From NCBI GenBank assembly GCA_965198995.1, contig CBDAQG010000002.1, positions 558,001 to 622,000 of the forward strand: DNA of 64,000 bases, given 5' to 3'. The notes under the pieces were generated by a model, which had not been told where the DNA came from, did not search any database, and was given only the letters and a program-made list of their open reading frames with translations. This document shows positions 42,730 through 52,001 of the stretch, one piece after another. Made by a program: the position numbers and the translations under genes. Source of the DNA: CAXMMR01 sp965198995 (GTDB lineage Bacteria > Pseudomonadota > Alphaproteobacteria > Acetobacterales > Acetobacteraceae). Each line of letters opens with the position of its first letter. The stretch's first letter is position 1.

Positions 42730-44649
42730 TTGAATAACGATCGAGCTCGCCTCAGTCTCGTCAAGCCGCATTTCTACGTTATTGCATTCGCATTAACGGC
42801 CTGCGCCATGCTTGTCGGCACAGATAGCTGGCGGACGTGGCAGGAGCACGGCTTGATCATCCGTGCCGACAAGGCCGAAACCACTAATCTCGCCCGATCA
42901 CTCGCCCAGCAGGCTCACGACACCATCCAGTCGACCGACGCCGTCATCATCGGCATCCGTGAGCAGGCCGAGGCCTTCAACGGCTCCGCCAGCCGGCTCG
43001 TCAAGCTGCAGGAGATGATCGACAGCGAAGTTGCCGCCCTGCCGACCGTCGGCGCCATTGCGGTGCTGAGCTCGACGGGCCGATGTCTCCTGAGCATGGC
43101 CGGCGGCACCGAGGCGTGTAGCGACAATCGTAATCAAGGCCTGTACGACTTCCACAAGGCGCGGCCGGACCGCGGCGTGCATGTCGGCAGTCCTGTCGCG
43201 AGTGACCATGGTCATTGGTTCGTGACGGTCTCCAGGCGCCTGGATGACGAGTATGGCGCCTTCGCCGGAATCGTCGTCGCGAACATCTCGATCGACAAGC
43301 TCCAGGAGTTTTACAAGACGTTCAATGTCGGGCCGGGTGGGTCCATCTCGCTGTTTTCCGCCGGCGCGATCATGGTTGCCAGGCAGCCTCCAGCGCCGTC
43401 ACGCATCGGCACCAGCTTCGCGCAGACCTCCATGTTCCGCGACCTGCTGCCAAAATCGGCCACCGGCAGCTACGAATACTATGCCAAGAGCGATGCGCTT
43501 TGGCGGCTGGGGAGCTACCGAACGGTTGAAGGCTATCCCCTCGTCATCAACGTCGCTCACGCCCTTGATGATGTTCTCGCATCCTGGAGGCTGGACGCGT
43601 TCGCCCACTGCCTCATCAGCCTGATGGCCGCGTCGGCTTTGCTGAGCATGAGCAGCCGCTTCGCCAGGCAGATCAGGATCCGACAAGAAACTGAAAAGCG
43701 CTATCGTTTGCTGGCCGACAGCTCAAGCGACGCCATCATCAGCTCGGATTGTCAGGGCGTCTGCGACTACGTGTCTCCAGCCTTCAGCAGGCTTACCGGC
43801 TGGGAGGGCGCCGAGATACTGCAGGCCGCATCCGGACAACTGATCCATCCCGAGGATCGCTCGCGCTACCTGGCCAGCCTCGGCGGGCTTTGCGATCGCG
43901 ATCCGGCGATCACCACGTGCTTCCGCTACCGGTGCAAGGATGGCTCCGCCCTGTGGGTCGAGGCCAGCATGCGAAGCGTTGCCGCCACGACGGGCACGGG
44001 CATGTCGATCGTCTCGAACGTCCGCGACATTTCGGAGCGCAAGCTGGTTGAGGACAAGGTCGCGGCCTTGAACGAGAAGCTCGCCCATCAAGCCTCGACG
44101 GACCCGCTGACCGGGCTGTCCAACCGGCGCCGGCTGGACGAGGCCATCAGTCAGGAGTGCCGGCGCGCGTTCCGCGAGGTCAGAGAGGTGTCCTTCGTGA
44201 TGATCGACGTCGACCACTTCAAGGCCTTCAACGACCGTTACGGCCACCAGCAAGGCGACGTTTGCCTCAAGGTCGTGGCGGAGATCGTCGCGACCTTTGG
44301 CAGGCGTCCCGGTGACGTCGTCGCCCGCTACGGCGGTGAGGAGATGGCATTGCTCCTCCCCGCCACCGGCCTGGCCGGAGCCTCGGCTTTGGCATACGGG
44401 ATTTGCAACGCCGTGCGCCTCCGGGCGCTGGAGCATCTCGGCAATCCCGCGGCCGGCGTGGTGACCGTCAGCGCCGGAGTGTCAACCTTCGACACGCAGA
44501 GGGCCGACATCGACGCGAGCATCAAGGACTTCGTCGGCGCCGCAGACATCGCCCTCTACAAGGCAAAGCGGAGCGGGCGTAACTGCGCCATGGACGAGAA
44601 CGGTCTGCGGATCATGCTCACCGAAGCCGAAGCCAGCTTCGTAAGCTGA
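42730..44649 (+). CDS. Membrane-bound sensor diguanylate cyclase (double-TM sensor, PAS, GGDEF)
   Basis: A 639-residue protein. A membrane helix at about 14-32 and another near 295-315 enclose a periplasmic sensor of dCACHE type. A PAS domain follows (about 325-445, RLLADSSSDAII) and then a GGDEF domain (about 460-625). The active-site motif is RYGGEEMALLLP, with Met where Phe is usual. The inhibitory I-site RPGD sits five residues upstream in the correct spacing. It should make c-di-GMP under product control. The start is TTG. Confidence 0.9.
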   Translation: MNNDRARLSLVKPHFYVIAFALTACAMLVGTDSWRTWQEHGLIIRADKAETTNLARSLAQQAHDTIQSTDAVIIGIREQAEAFNGSASRLVKLQEMIDSEVAALPTVGAIAVLSSTGRCLLSMAGGTEACSDNRNQGLYDFHKARPDRGVHVGSPVASDHGHWFVTVSRRLDDEYGAFAGIVVANISIDKLQEFYKTFNVGPGGSISLFSAGAIMVARQPPAPSRIGTSFAQTSMFRDLLPKSATGSYEYYAKSDALWRLGSYRTVEGYPLVINVAHALDDVLASWRLDAFAHCLISLMAASALLSMSSRFARQIRIRQETEKRYRLLADSSSDAIISSDCQGVCDYVSPAFSRLTGWEGAEILQAASGQLIHPEDRSRYLASLGGLCDRDPAITTCFRYRCKDGSALWVEASMRSVAATTGTGMSIVSNVRDISERKLVEDKVAALNEKLAHQASTDPLTGLSNRRRLDEAISQECRRAFREVREVSFVMIDVDHFKAFNDRYGHQQGDVCLKVVAEIVATFGRRPGDVVARYGGEEMALLLPATGLAGASALAYGICNAVRLRALEHLGNPAAGVVTVSAGVSTFDTQRADIDASIKDFVGAADIALYKAKRSGRNCAMDENGLRIMLTEAEASFVS

Positions 44650-44715
44650 CAACAACCCGCCATCCCGACGCCATCGCTGAGAACTACTGGCCTGGAGGCC
44701 GTTCAAAAACTCAAA

Positions 44716-44836
44716 GCAAGGCAAGGGCTCTGCCCTCGATCCGCTGGGGCCTGAGGCCCCAGACCCTTTCTATAAGGCATCTGTGCTCTCTTGGCTGGCG
44801 CAGCAGCTTGCGGAGGGAAAGCCTCTTTCTCAAGCG
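44716..44836. repeat. REPIN-like element, locus 5, between convergent genes
   Basis: The left part is AAGGCAAGGGC-TCT-GCCCT then CGATCCG, followed by CTGGGGCCTGAGGCCCCAG (44744-44762) and ACCC. The right end (CGGAGGGAAAGCCTCTTTCTC, 44811-44831) resembles the right ends of loci 3 and 6. It lies between the convergent diguanylate cyclase and OprB genes. Confidence 0.7.
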
Positions 44837-44843
44837 GACAGCT

Positions 44844-46295
44844 CTAGAAGTTGATGTTGGTGCGAAAGCCGAGCGCTGCGGCATCCCGGGTGTTGGTCGT
44901 CGCGCCCGGGCGGATGAAGTACTGGAAGTCCGGCTGCAGCGTCACGCCGCGAAACACGTGGATGCTGTAGGTAAGCTCCACTGTCTGCGCGGTGTTCTGC
45001 GGCCCGTAGGCGGCGCCGTTGCCGTCGACATTGAACGGCAGCGACCCTCCCGTCTCAAGCGCGAGCTCCTCGGCCCGAGTGAACGCGCCGCTCATCTCAT
45101 ACCATTGGAACGACGCGCCGAGCGTGTCGTGCGGCCGCCCCCAGGCCGCACCGGTCGTCGTCGTGGCGACAAAGGCATGCTGGGTCAGCGGCGTCACGCT
45201 GTCCGTCGCATGCACCCAGCCGCCGAGCACGATCAGCCCGTCGGTGTCGCCCGGCCCCTGACGCATCAGCATCTGGTCGAACAGCACGTAATACTCGTCC
45301 CGATCGCTGCTCGCGAACGCCCCGCCATCGATCACCTGCGGCAGGCCCTGCCGGTTATCCAGCACGTTGGCATAGCGATGCGTGTCGCGGTCATAGCCGA
45401 CCTTGTAGTGGCCGATCAGGTTCGTGCCGAAGCGCGGCACCCAGCCGAGCTCGACCGGCACGGAGACGCCGGACTTCTTGGTATCCGCCCAGGCAAAGCC
45501 GGAAATGCCGCCGCCGCCACTGCCGAAATCGGTGTCGACCTGAAACACGGCGAGCTGCAGGTAGATCTGTCGCGTCAGCAGGGCGCGCGCCTGCAATCCG
45601 AAATCCGCCTGCGGCCAGTCGTTCTCGCCGGGCGTGTTCGGCAACGGATGCGGGTTGCCGCAGAACAGCACGTTCAGGAAGTCGCAGTACAGCGGCGAGG
45701 ATGCGAAGAACGTGCCGACCGGCAGCCAGCCGCCCACCAGGTCGAGCCTGTTCTTATACAGTGCCTGATCGAGGTAGGCGTAGACCAGGTGAGCGCCCAC
45801 GTTGCCGCCGCCGCCGTAGATTTCCTGGAACGTCGCCTCGTCGTCGCCGATCGCGTCGTGCGAGACGTTGCGGCCTTCGCGGTTGACGGTGATCGAGTGG
45901 AACGCGGCGCCGCTCCAGCCGAGCAGCTTGTCGAGGTCAAGGTCGACCTCCAGCCCGATCTGCCCGGCGGTCGCGAAGCTCTCGCGCTGGCCGCCGGTGA
46001 TGTTGCCGCCCTCCTCCGTCAGATAGTCAAGGTTGACGGCGACGCCACGCTCCAGCAGCCATGTCCTCGCGCCCCCCACATCGCCGAACAGGTGATCAGC
46101 CCCGAACGGCGCGCCGAACAGTGGCCCGACACCGGGCTCGGCCACCTGCTGCGACGGCCCTGTCGCAAAGCTCGAGTTCGAGGTGCCGCTGATCTGCGGC
46201 GAACTGGAGGTTGGAGCCCCCTGCGCCAGCAAGGATGCCGCGTTGAGCAGCATGAAGAGTGTCGACGCGATGCCGGCGAACGTGATCTGGCGCAT
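44844..46295 (-). CDS. OprB-family carbohydrate-selective porin
   Basis: A 483-residue outer-membrane protein. A signal peptide (FAGIASTLFMLLNAASLLA) ends at AQG. The mature part carries the OprB pattern (WLLERGVAVNLDYLTEEGGN, QIGLEVDLDLDKLLGW, FASSPLYCDFLNVLFCGNPH) and ends in a C-terminal Phe (FRTNINF), the BAM recognition residue. It likely admits sugars. ATG 46295 puts the signal peptide at the N-terminus; the extra seven residues from 46316 are unlikely. Confidence 0.9.
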   Translation of the reverse strand: MRQITFAGIASTLFMLLNAASLLAQGAPTSSSPQISGTSNSSFATGPSQQVAEPGVGPLFGAPFGADHLFGDVGGARTWLLERGVAVNLDYLTEEGGNITGGQRESFATAGQIGLEVDLDLDKLLGWSGAAFHSITVNREGRNVSHDAIGDDEATFQEIYGGGGNVGAHLVYAYLDQALYKNRLDLVGGWLPVGTFFASSPLYCDFLNVLFCGNPHPLPNTPGENDWPQADFGLQARALLTRQIYLQLAVFQVDTDFGSGGGGISGFAWADTKKSGVSVPVELGWVPRFGTNLIGHYKVGYDRDTHRYANVLDNRQGLPQVIDGGAFASSDRDEYYVLFDQMLMRQGPGDTDGLIVLGGWVHATDSVTPLTQHAFVATTTTGAAWGRPHDTLGASFQWYEMSGAFTRAEELALETGGSLPFNVDGNGAAYGPQNTAQTVELTYSIHVFRGVTLQPDFQYFIRPGATTNTRDAAALGFRTNINF

Positions 46296-46416
46296 CGATC
46301 CCCCTTCACGCGGCACATCGATGCCAGACGGATCTTGCAGCTACGCCGTTTTGTAGGCGATGCGTGTTCACCGTCGCGGCAAGCAAGGCGGTGAGCCCGC
46401 TGGTTGACAAATTTGC

Positions 46417-46455
46417 CACGCGGAAGGCGAGGGCAGGGCTTTCCCTCCTGGCTGA
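46417..46455 (-). repeat. Partial copy of the palindromic element (right-end type), locus 9
   Basis: On the minus strand AGGAGGGAAAGCCCTGCC, followed by CTCGCCTTCC, lies just after the stop of the DcaP-like porin gene. It matches the right ends of loci 3 and 5 (CGGAGGGAGAGCCCTCGCCTT, CGGAGGGAAAGCC). No partner unit was found nearby. Confidence 0.5.
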
Positions 46456-46458
46456 CCA

Positions 46459-48228
46459 TCAGTTCCCAAACGGGTAGTAGCGAAAGCTGAACAGCACGAC
46501 GTTGTTGGCGACCGAGGGCGCGTCCGCAGTGCCGGCAAAGTTCGAGCGGCGCAAATACTCATACTGCGCGCCGACCTGCACGGTGCCGTATGGCCCCTTG
46601 ATCGGGCGATACCAGGCGCCGATCGTGCCTTCGGTCAGGCCCTTGGTGTTGGCAACGCAGGTCGCCGCCGCGCTCAGCTCGATGTCGCACCCGGTGTCGC
46701 TGTAGAGCGGGCTGCCGTAGCCGTAGCCCTTGGTGCCGACGTTGAAGTCGCGCCGGCCGATCTGCTCCGTGCCGCCATAGGCGTAGAGGTCGACGCGCGG
46801 CCCCAGATGCGCCTCCAGCCCAACCAGCCCCTCCACCTCGGGCAGCGGGTCGGGTGCGCCGTCGCGGCCGACCACGGCGTCCGGCAACTGGCCCGAGCCG
46901 TAGCGGCCGATGCCGTCGCCAGCGAGCGCGCTCACGCGGAAATCCAAGATGTGGGAGATCAGCGGCAGCACCGCGCCCACGCCGCCACCACCCGCCAGCA
47001 CCGTGTCGCTGTTGCCGCTGCCAAGGTGGCTCACCCGGTCGTGCAGGAAGCGCAGCAGGCCGTCGATCTCGAAATGCCCCCAGCCGGGATCGGCCGCCGC
47101 CTTGACGATGACGTCGGGTGCGATGTCGTCCGAGTAGTTGACCGTCGAGGCCAGCGCGCCGATGCCCGGGTTGGTGATGTTGACGGTGCCGGTTGAGGCC
47201 GGCGCTAGCCCGTTCGGCCCGGTGTAGTAGGCGACCTGCGGCTCGGCGGCGGCAACGGCAAACCAGTACTTGTCGTGGTCGAAGCTCTTGGCGATGCGGA
47301 ACTCGACCTGGCGCGCCCAGTCGAACCCGACCACGTACTGCGCGTCGATCGTCAGCGGAACGTCTTCCTGACGCGCGATGATGCCGTGCTTGTCCATCGT
47401 CAGCAGCGACCAGGACTGGCCAGCCTCCAGGTGCAGGCCCCAGTTCTTCTCGTCGAGCGTCGCGTAGGCCTGGCGTAGCCGCAGCGTGTAGCTGTTGGTC
47501 TCGACCGAGTTTGCCGTCGGCGAGCCACCCTGGAAGTCGGTCTCGAAGTAGGCGGCGACATGGGTCTCGTCGTTGACGTCGGCCTGGGCGAGCAGCGACA
47601 GGCGGCTCTGGCGCGCCGATTCGCGGAACTCGCCCTCGTGATAGGTCTGCTGGTAGGGCAGCGGAATGCCGGTGTTGAAGTTGCCGGCGACGTCGGCGAC
47701 CTCGTTGCGGGTGCGATAAATGCTCGCCCCCTCAACAAAGGCGCCCAGGGTGACGGTGACGGCACCGAGCTTGAAGGTGCCGGGCGGCAGCGGCTTGCCC
47801 TCCGGCCCGGTCTCCTGCTGGGCCAGCACGACCGTGCCGGGTGCGGAGCCCGGCTGCGCCGGCACCAGCGCGTAGCCGGGCGGGATCGCCGGAATGATCG
47901 AGCTGCCGCTGGCATAGGCGCCGGGCGCCCCACTGGCATAGGGTCCGCCGGGCGTCCCACTGGCATAGGGTCCGCCGGGCGGCGCGTTCTGCGGCGCCAG
48001 CGGGCTCTGGCTCGGATACCCCTGCCTGGTCGCCGCCGCACGGGCGCGACTGACCTCACGGTCACGCGCGGCGAGGTCGCGCTTCACGTGCTTCAGCTCG
48101 GATTGCAGCGCCGCAATCTCTTTCTCGATGCGCGTCAGCTCGTCGCTCGCCGCGTGCGCCGGTCGCGGCGCCAGCGGCATCGCCAGCGCGGTGGCACCGA
48201 GAAGAAGTGTCCGAAAGCCGCGCCTCAT
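46459..48228 (-). CDS. DcaP-like porin with N-terminal coiled coil and PYASG repeats
   Basis: A 589-residue outer-membrane protein. After a signal peptide (LLLGATALAMPLAPRPAHA) comes a coiled-coil segment (ELTRIEKEIAALQSELKHVK) and a Pro/Gly-rich linker with three GPYASG/AYASG units, then a beta-barrel. This coiled-coil-plus-barrel layout is that of DcaP-type trimeric porins. It ends FSFRYYPFGN, so the usual final aromatic residue is not the very last one. It lies upstream of the OprB gene on the same strand, 163 bases apart. Confidence 0.82.
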   Translation of the reverse strand: MRRGFRTLLLGATALAMPLAPRPAHAASDELTRIEKEIAALQSELKHVKRDLAARDREVSRARAAATRQGYPSQSPLAPQNAPPGGPYASGTPGGPYASGAPGAYASGSSIIPAIPPGYALVPAQPGSAPGTVVLAQQETGPEGKPLPPGTFKLGAVTVTLGAFVEGASIYRTRNEVADVAGNFNTGIPLPYQQTYHEGEFRESARQSRLSLLAQADVNDETHVAAYFETDFQGGSPTANSVETNSYTLRLRQAYATLDEKNWGLHLEAGQSWSLLTMDKHGIIARQEDVPLTIDAQYVVGFDWARQVEFRIAKSFDHDKYWFAVAAAEPQVAYYTGPNGLAPASTGTVNITNPGIGALASTVNYSDDIAPDVIVKAAADPGWGHFEIDGLLRFLHDRVSHLGSGNSDTVLAGGGGVGAVLPLISHILDFRVSALAGDGIGRYGSGQLPDAVVGRDGAPDPLPEVEGLVGLEAHLGPRVDLYAYGGTEQIGRRDFNVGTKGYGYGSPLYSDTGCDIELSAAATCVANTKGLTEGTIGAWYRPIKGPYGTVQVGAQYEYLRRSNFAGTADAPSVANNVVLFSFRYYPFGN

Positions 48229-48576
48229 GGTAACCTCGTGCCTTTGCTGAAATTCGAGCTACCCGGCGAACGATGACAAATCATCTGACAAAACGATGAC
48301 AGTCGGTCGTGCCGGCCGAACGTGGCGCCCGCGCCACAATCAGCGCGCCATTCCGCCTGGCGATCAGGCAACTCGTGCTAAAATCATTATGACAAGAGTA
48401 TAGTCTGGCCAAGTCAAAGCAGGCGGAAACCACTGCCACGACTACGGGTCTACGCCTGAAGCGCGGAATGCATCATCGATACTCCGGCTTTCGTCTACAC
48501 GAGGCCAGCGTCTTGTCGGTCCGGGCGCATGTAACTGCAGCTCTACTCCAGCCTGTCGCAGCGCTTCTGAGTGAGG
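48229..48576 (-). promoter_or_regulatory. Upstream region of the DcaP-like porin gene with candidate promoter
   Basis: This stretch has no gene. On the minus strand TTGACT (48417-48412) and an extended -10-like TGTCATAAT (CATAAT at 48391-48386) occur 20 bases apart, in the only AT-rich patch (48370-48420) of the region. The spacing is long, so the match is weak. The rest shows nothing recognisable. Confidence 0.3.
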
Positions 48577-48690
48577 AGCAAGGCAAGGGGCTTTGCCCCT
48601 TCACCCCACCAAAGCCGAGGCGTTGGAAACATCTCATGAGGGATGCTGGCGCGGGCCCACGCATAGCGGGCGGCGCCCTCGCCTTGCCGC
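48577..48690. repeat. REPIN-like element, locus 4, upstream of the enoyl-CoA hydratase gene
   Basis: The first 53 bases, AAGGCAAGGGGCTTTGCCCC then TTCACCCCACCAAAGCC, nearly repeat locus 3. Its second hairpin is degraded (AAAGCCGAGGCGTTGG against AAAGCCTAGGCTTTGG). The right end CGCCCTCGCCTTGCC mirrors the left end. Unlike the others it sits in a divergent gap rather than behind a stop codon. Confidence 0.7.
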
Positions 48691-48762
48691 CATGTTGCCT
48701 CCCGCCGGCTTTGATCGCAGGATCGTCCACGAGGCCTCGTCTGAAGGCCAGGGGAAACACCG

Positions 48763-49530
48763 ATGTCGAACGGGCAGGTCTCTTGTGACGTGGTCGTCAG
48801 CCGGATCGAGCACGGGCTGCACGTCCACATGGACCGCCCGGCCAAGCGCAACGCGCTCACCCGCGCCATGTATGACACCATGGCCGAGGCGCTCGCCGAG
48901 GCCGAACGCGACGACGCCGTCCGCGTCGTGCTGTTCAGCGCCGCCGGCGCCACCTTCTGCGCCGGCAACGACATGAACGACTTCGTCGCCCACGCGCCCG
49001 ACGAGGCCGACCGCCCCGCCTTCCGCTTCATCCGCGCGCTGTGCGAGGCCAGCAAGGTGCTCGTCGCCGCCGTCCAGGGCCCGGCCGTCGGCATCGGCGC
49101 GACGATGCTGCTGCACTGCGACCTGGTCGTCGCCGCCCGCAGCGCCAGGCTCTCGATGCCCTTCATCAACCTCGGCCTGGTGCCGGAGGCGGCAAGCTCG
49201 CTGCTGCTGCCGCGCGCGGTCGGCCACCGCCGCGCCGCCGAGATGCTGCTGCTCGGCGAGCCGGTGGATGCCGAAACGGCGCTGCACTGGGGCCTGGTCA
49301 ACCGCCTGGTCGACGACGAAGCCCTGCCGCAGAGCGCGCTCACCCTCGCGCAGTCCGTCGCCACCCGCCCGGCGGCAGCCCTGCAAATGACCAAGCGGCT
49401 GCTGCGCGGCGATCTCGCGACCATGGAGCGGCGCATCGCCGAGGAGAGCGAGATGTTCGCCCGCCAGCTCGCCTCGCCCGAGTTCCGCCAGGCCGCCGCC
49501 GCCTTTCTCAACAAGCGCGCCGCCGCCTGA
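48763..49530 (+). CDS. Enoyl-CoA hydratase/isomerase family protein
   Basis: A 255-residue crotonase-fold enzyme. The oxyanion-hole segments are FCAGNDMNDF and QGPAVGIGATMLLHCDLV, and the catalytic Glu is in LGLVPEAASSLLLPR. The region is closest to hydratases acting in fatty-acid or side-chain degradation. It is separated by 13 bases from the acyl-CoA synthetase gene, which likely feeds it. Confidence 0.88.
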   Translation: MSNGQVSCDVVVSRIEHGLHVHMDRPAKRNALTRAMYDTMAEALAEAERDDAVRVVLFSAAGATFCAGNDMNDFVAHAPDEADRPAFRFIRALCEASKVLVAAVQGPAVGIGATMLLHCDLVVAARSARLSMPFINLGLVPEAASSLLLPRAVGHRRAAEMLLLGEPVDAETALHWGLVNRLVDDEALPQSALTLAQSVATRPAAALQMTKRLLRGDLATMERRIAEESEMFARQLASPEFRQAAAAFLNKRAAA

Positions 49531-49543
49531 GCCGGAGCCGCCG

Positions 49544-51304
49544 ATGAACGACCTCTCGCCCATCCCCGCCGCCGCCATGGCGCGCGCCTGGCCCGCCTGC
49601 TCCATCGCCGAGGCCCATGCGGCGCTGACCGCCCCCGGCGCGCCGTTCGAGCTGGAGCTGGTCGAGCACGCCCCCGACCCGGTCCACGCCTGGAAGAACG
49701 GCCCCAAATCGCTCGCCGACATCTACGAGCTGGCCCGCACCTTCGGCGACCGCCTCTACGTCGTCTACGAGAACGACCGCGCGAGCTACGACGCCTTCGC
49801 CCGCGCCACCCACGCCCTCGCCCTCGCCCTCATCGAGCGCGGCATCCGGCCCGGCGACCGCGTGGCGCTCTGCCTGCGCAACCTGCCGGAATGGCCGGTC
49901 GCCTTCTACGGCGCCGCCATCGCCGGCGCCGTCGCCACCCCGCTCAACGCCTGGTGGTCGGCCGCCGAGCTCGAGTACGGCCTGCGCGACAGCGGCGCCA
50001 GCCTCGCGCTGTTCGACGCCCAGCGCCTCGACCGCATCGCCCCCCGCCTCGCAGCACTGCCCGAACTCCGCCACGTCCTGGTCACCCGCTGGACCGAGGA
50101 GCGCGCAATGCCGGCCCCCGGCGTCGAGCGCCTGGAGGACGTCATCGGCCCGGTTGCCCGCTGGCCCAGCCTGCCGCCCGCCGGCGCACCCCCGGTCGCG
50201 GTGTCGCCGGAGGACAGCGCAACGATCTTCTACACCTCCGGCACCACCGGCGGCCCGAAGGGCGCGCTCGCCAGCCATCGCGCCGCCACCACCGCCGCCG
50301 GCGTCAACGGCTTCGCCCAGGCCCGCGCCTACCTGCGCCGCGGCGAGCCGATCCCGCCGCCCAACCCCGACGCCCCGCAGCGCCGCGCCCTGCTCTCGGT
50401 GCCGCTCTTCCACGTCACCGGCTGCTTCTCCACCCTCAACAGCGCCACCGCCAGCGGCGCCGCGCTGATCCTGATGCACCGCTTCGACCCGGTGGAGGCG
50501 ATGCGCCTGATCGAGCGCGAGCGCGTCACCAGCGCCGGCGGTGTGCCCACCGTCGCCTGGCAGATCATCGACCATCCGGACCGCGAGCGTTACGACCTCT
50601 CCAGCCTCGAAGCGATGTATTACGGCGGCGCCCCCGCCGCCGCCGAGCTGGTGCGTCGGCTGCGCTCCGACCTGCCCACCTCCCATGTCGGCTCCGGCTG
50701 GGGCATGACCGAGACCTGCTCCACCTTCACCAACCATGTCGGCGAAGACTACGAGCACCACCCCGAAAGCTGCGGCATCGCCGCCCCGGTCGGCGAGATG
50801 AAAACCGTCGGCCCGGACGGCGAACGCCTGCCGGCCGGCGAGGTCGGCGAGCTCTGCGTCCGCGGCGCCCACGTCGTCAACGGCTACTGGAACAAGCCCG
50901 AGGCCACCGCCAAAGCCTTCCGCAACGGCTGGCTGCACACCGGCGACCTCGCCCGCATCGACGCCGACGGCTTCTGCTACATCGTCGACCGCATCAAGGA
51001 CGTGATCATCCGCGGCGGCGAGAACATCTATTCGGTCGAGGTGGAGGACGTGCTCTACACCCACCCGGCAGTGATGGATTGCGCCGTCGTGCCGCTGCCC
51101 CACCGCACCCTCGGCGAAGAACCCGCCGCCGCGGTCACCCTCCGCGCCGGCGCCACCGCCACCCCTGAAGAACTACGCCAGTGGGTCGCCGACCGCCTCG
51201 CCGCCTTCAAGACACCAGTCCGCATCGTGATGCGCGATGAGCCACTCCCACGCAACGTCAACGGGAAGATCATGAAGCCCGTAGTGAAGACGATGTTTGA
51301 GTAG
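49544..51304 (+). CDS. Acyl-CoA synthetase (AMP-dependent ligase)
   Basis: A 586-residue class I adenylate-forming enzyme. Core motifs are IFYTSGTTGGPKGALASH, GSGWGMTETCSTFTNH, LHTGDLARIDADGF and the hinge/C-terminal KDVIIRGGENIYSVEVE, with the acyl-adenylate/thioester lysine in NVNGKIMKPVV near the end. It activates a carboxylic acid, probably fatty or aromatic, to its CoA ester. It is co-directional with the hydratase and followed by a strong terminator-like element. Confidence 0.9.
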   Translation: MNDLSPIPAAAMARAWPACSIAEAHAALTAPGAPFELELVEHAPDPVHAWKNGPKSLADIYELARTFGDRLYVVYENDRASYDAFARATHALALALIERGIRPGDRVALCLRNLPEWPVAFYGAAIAGAVATPLNAWWSAAELEYGLRDSGASLALFDAQRLDRIAPRLAALPELRHVLVTRWTEERAMPAPGVERLEDVIGPVARWPSLPPAGAPPVAVSPEDSATIFYTSGTTGGPKGALASHRAATTAAGVNGFAQARAYLRRGEPIPPPNPDAPQRRALLSVPLFHVTGCFSTLNSATASGAALILMHRFDPVEAMRLIERERVTSAGGVPTVAWQIIDHPDRERYDLSSLEAMYYGGAPAAAELVRRLRSDLPTSHVGSGWGMTETCSTFTNHVGEDYEHHPESCGIAAPVGEMKTVGPDGERLPAGEVGELCVRGAHVVNGYWNKPEATAKAFRNGWLHTGDLARIDADGFCYIVDRIKDVIIRGGENIYSVEVEDVLYTHPAVMDCAVVPLPHRTLGEEPAAAVTLRAGATATPEELRQWVADRLAAFKTPVRIVMRDEPLPRNVNGKIMKPVVKTMFE

Positions 51305-51309
51305 CGAGA

Positions 51310-51425
51310 AAGCGCTTCTTTTTTGCAAAAAAAAGCAAAAAACTTTTGCCCTGCAACCGAACCGCAGGTCGAGGTGATCCCCCCAACGAGCAAAAGTTTT
51401 TTGGTCCTTTTTTTCAAAAAAGGAC
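51310..51425. terminator. Homopolymer-rich bidirectional terminator between convergent genes
   Basis: A 13-bp perfect inverted repeat, AAAAAACTTTTGC (51337-51349) and GCAAAAGTTTTTT (51390-51402), has A-tract and T-tract outer ends, so it can terminate in both directions. Next to it is GTCCTTTTTT-TC-AAAAAAGGAC (51404-51425), a 10-bp arm. An AAGCGCTT palindrome followed by CTTTTTT sits at 51311-51324. The block separates the convergent acyl-CoA synthetase and thioesterase genes, and its second hairpin touches the thioesterase stop. Confidence 0.8.
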
Positions 51426-51862
51426 TACTTGCCTTCGCCCATCCTCAACAACTCCAAAGCCGCCTCCCCAAGCGGCCGGGACCCGCCGTCCTGCCGATGC
51501 ACATGCACCAGCGTCCCGTCGCCCGTTCCGATGCACTGCCCAAGCTGGAATAGCGCCTGCGCGATGGTGAACGAGCTGCGCCCCACCCGCAGCACCATCG
51601 ACCCGACAGTGACCATTTCCGGCCAGCGCCCCTCCGCCAGATAGCGGATCGTCACCTCGCCGACGACGAAGCCGTGCTCCCGCTCCAGCACCTGGCGCAG
51701 GCCGAGCTCGTTGAGGTAGCGCACCCGGCCCTCCTCGTAGAAGCGCGCCAGCGCCGCGTTGTTGAGGTGGCGCAGCGGGTCGAGGTCGCCAAAGCGCGGC
51801 GGCATCTCGAAGCGGTAATCGTATGTCTCCAGCGCGAGCCGCGCGGCGTCTGGTCTCGGCAT
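51425..51862 (-). CDS. Hotdog-fold acyl-CoA thioesterase
   Basis: A 145-residue 4HBT-type thioesterase. YDYRFEMPPRFGDLDPLRHLNNAALARFYEE carries the catalytic Asp and the Asn-Asn pair of the family. The ATG at 51862 (MPRPDAARLALE) matches the domain start; an in-frame extension to 52093 looks non-conserved. It converges with the acyl-CoA synthetase and may hydrolyse a related acyl-CoA. Confidence 0.82.
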   Translation of the reverse strand: MPRPDAARLALETYDYRFEMPPRFGDLDPLRHLNNAALARFYEEGRVRYLNELGLRQVLEREHGFVVGEVTIRYLAEGRWPEMVTVGSMVLRVGRSSFTIAQALFQLGQCIGTGDGTLVHVHRQDGGSRPLGEAALELLRMGEGK

Positions 51863-52001
51863 TGGTCGGTGGGTCCCACACGAGCGGCCTTCGCTGCTGA
51901 GCATGCCGCGCCGGCGAAGGCAAACCGCGGCCTTGACCGCCCGCGCCACACGGCCCCAGCTTAGCTCAGGCGCGACGGCGGCGCCCGGGAGGGCTGGCAC
52001 G

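Noticed and set aside
49508..51103. 531-residue minus-strand reading frame opposite the acyl-CoA synthetase
   Set aside because: Shadow frame of a clear AMP-dependent ligase; composition is Gly/Ala/Asp/Val-rich without domains.
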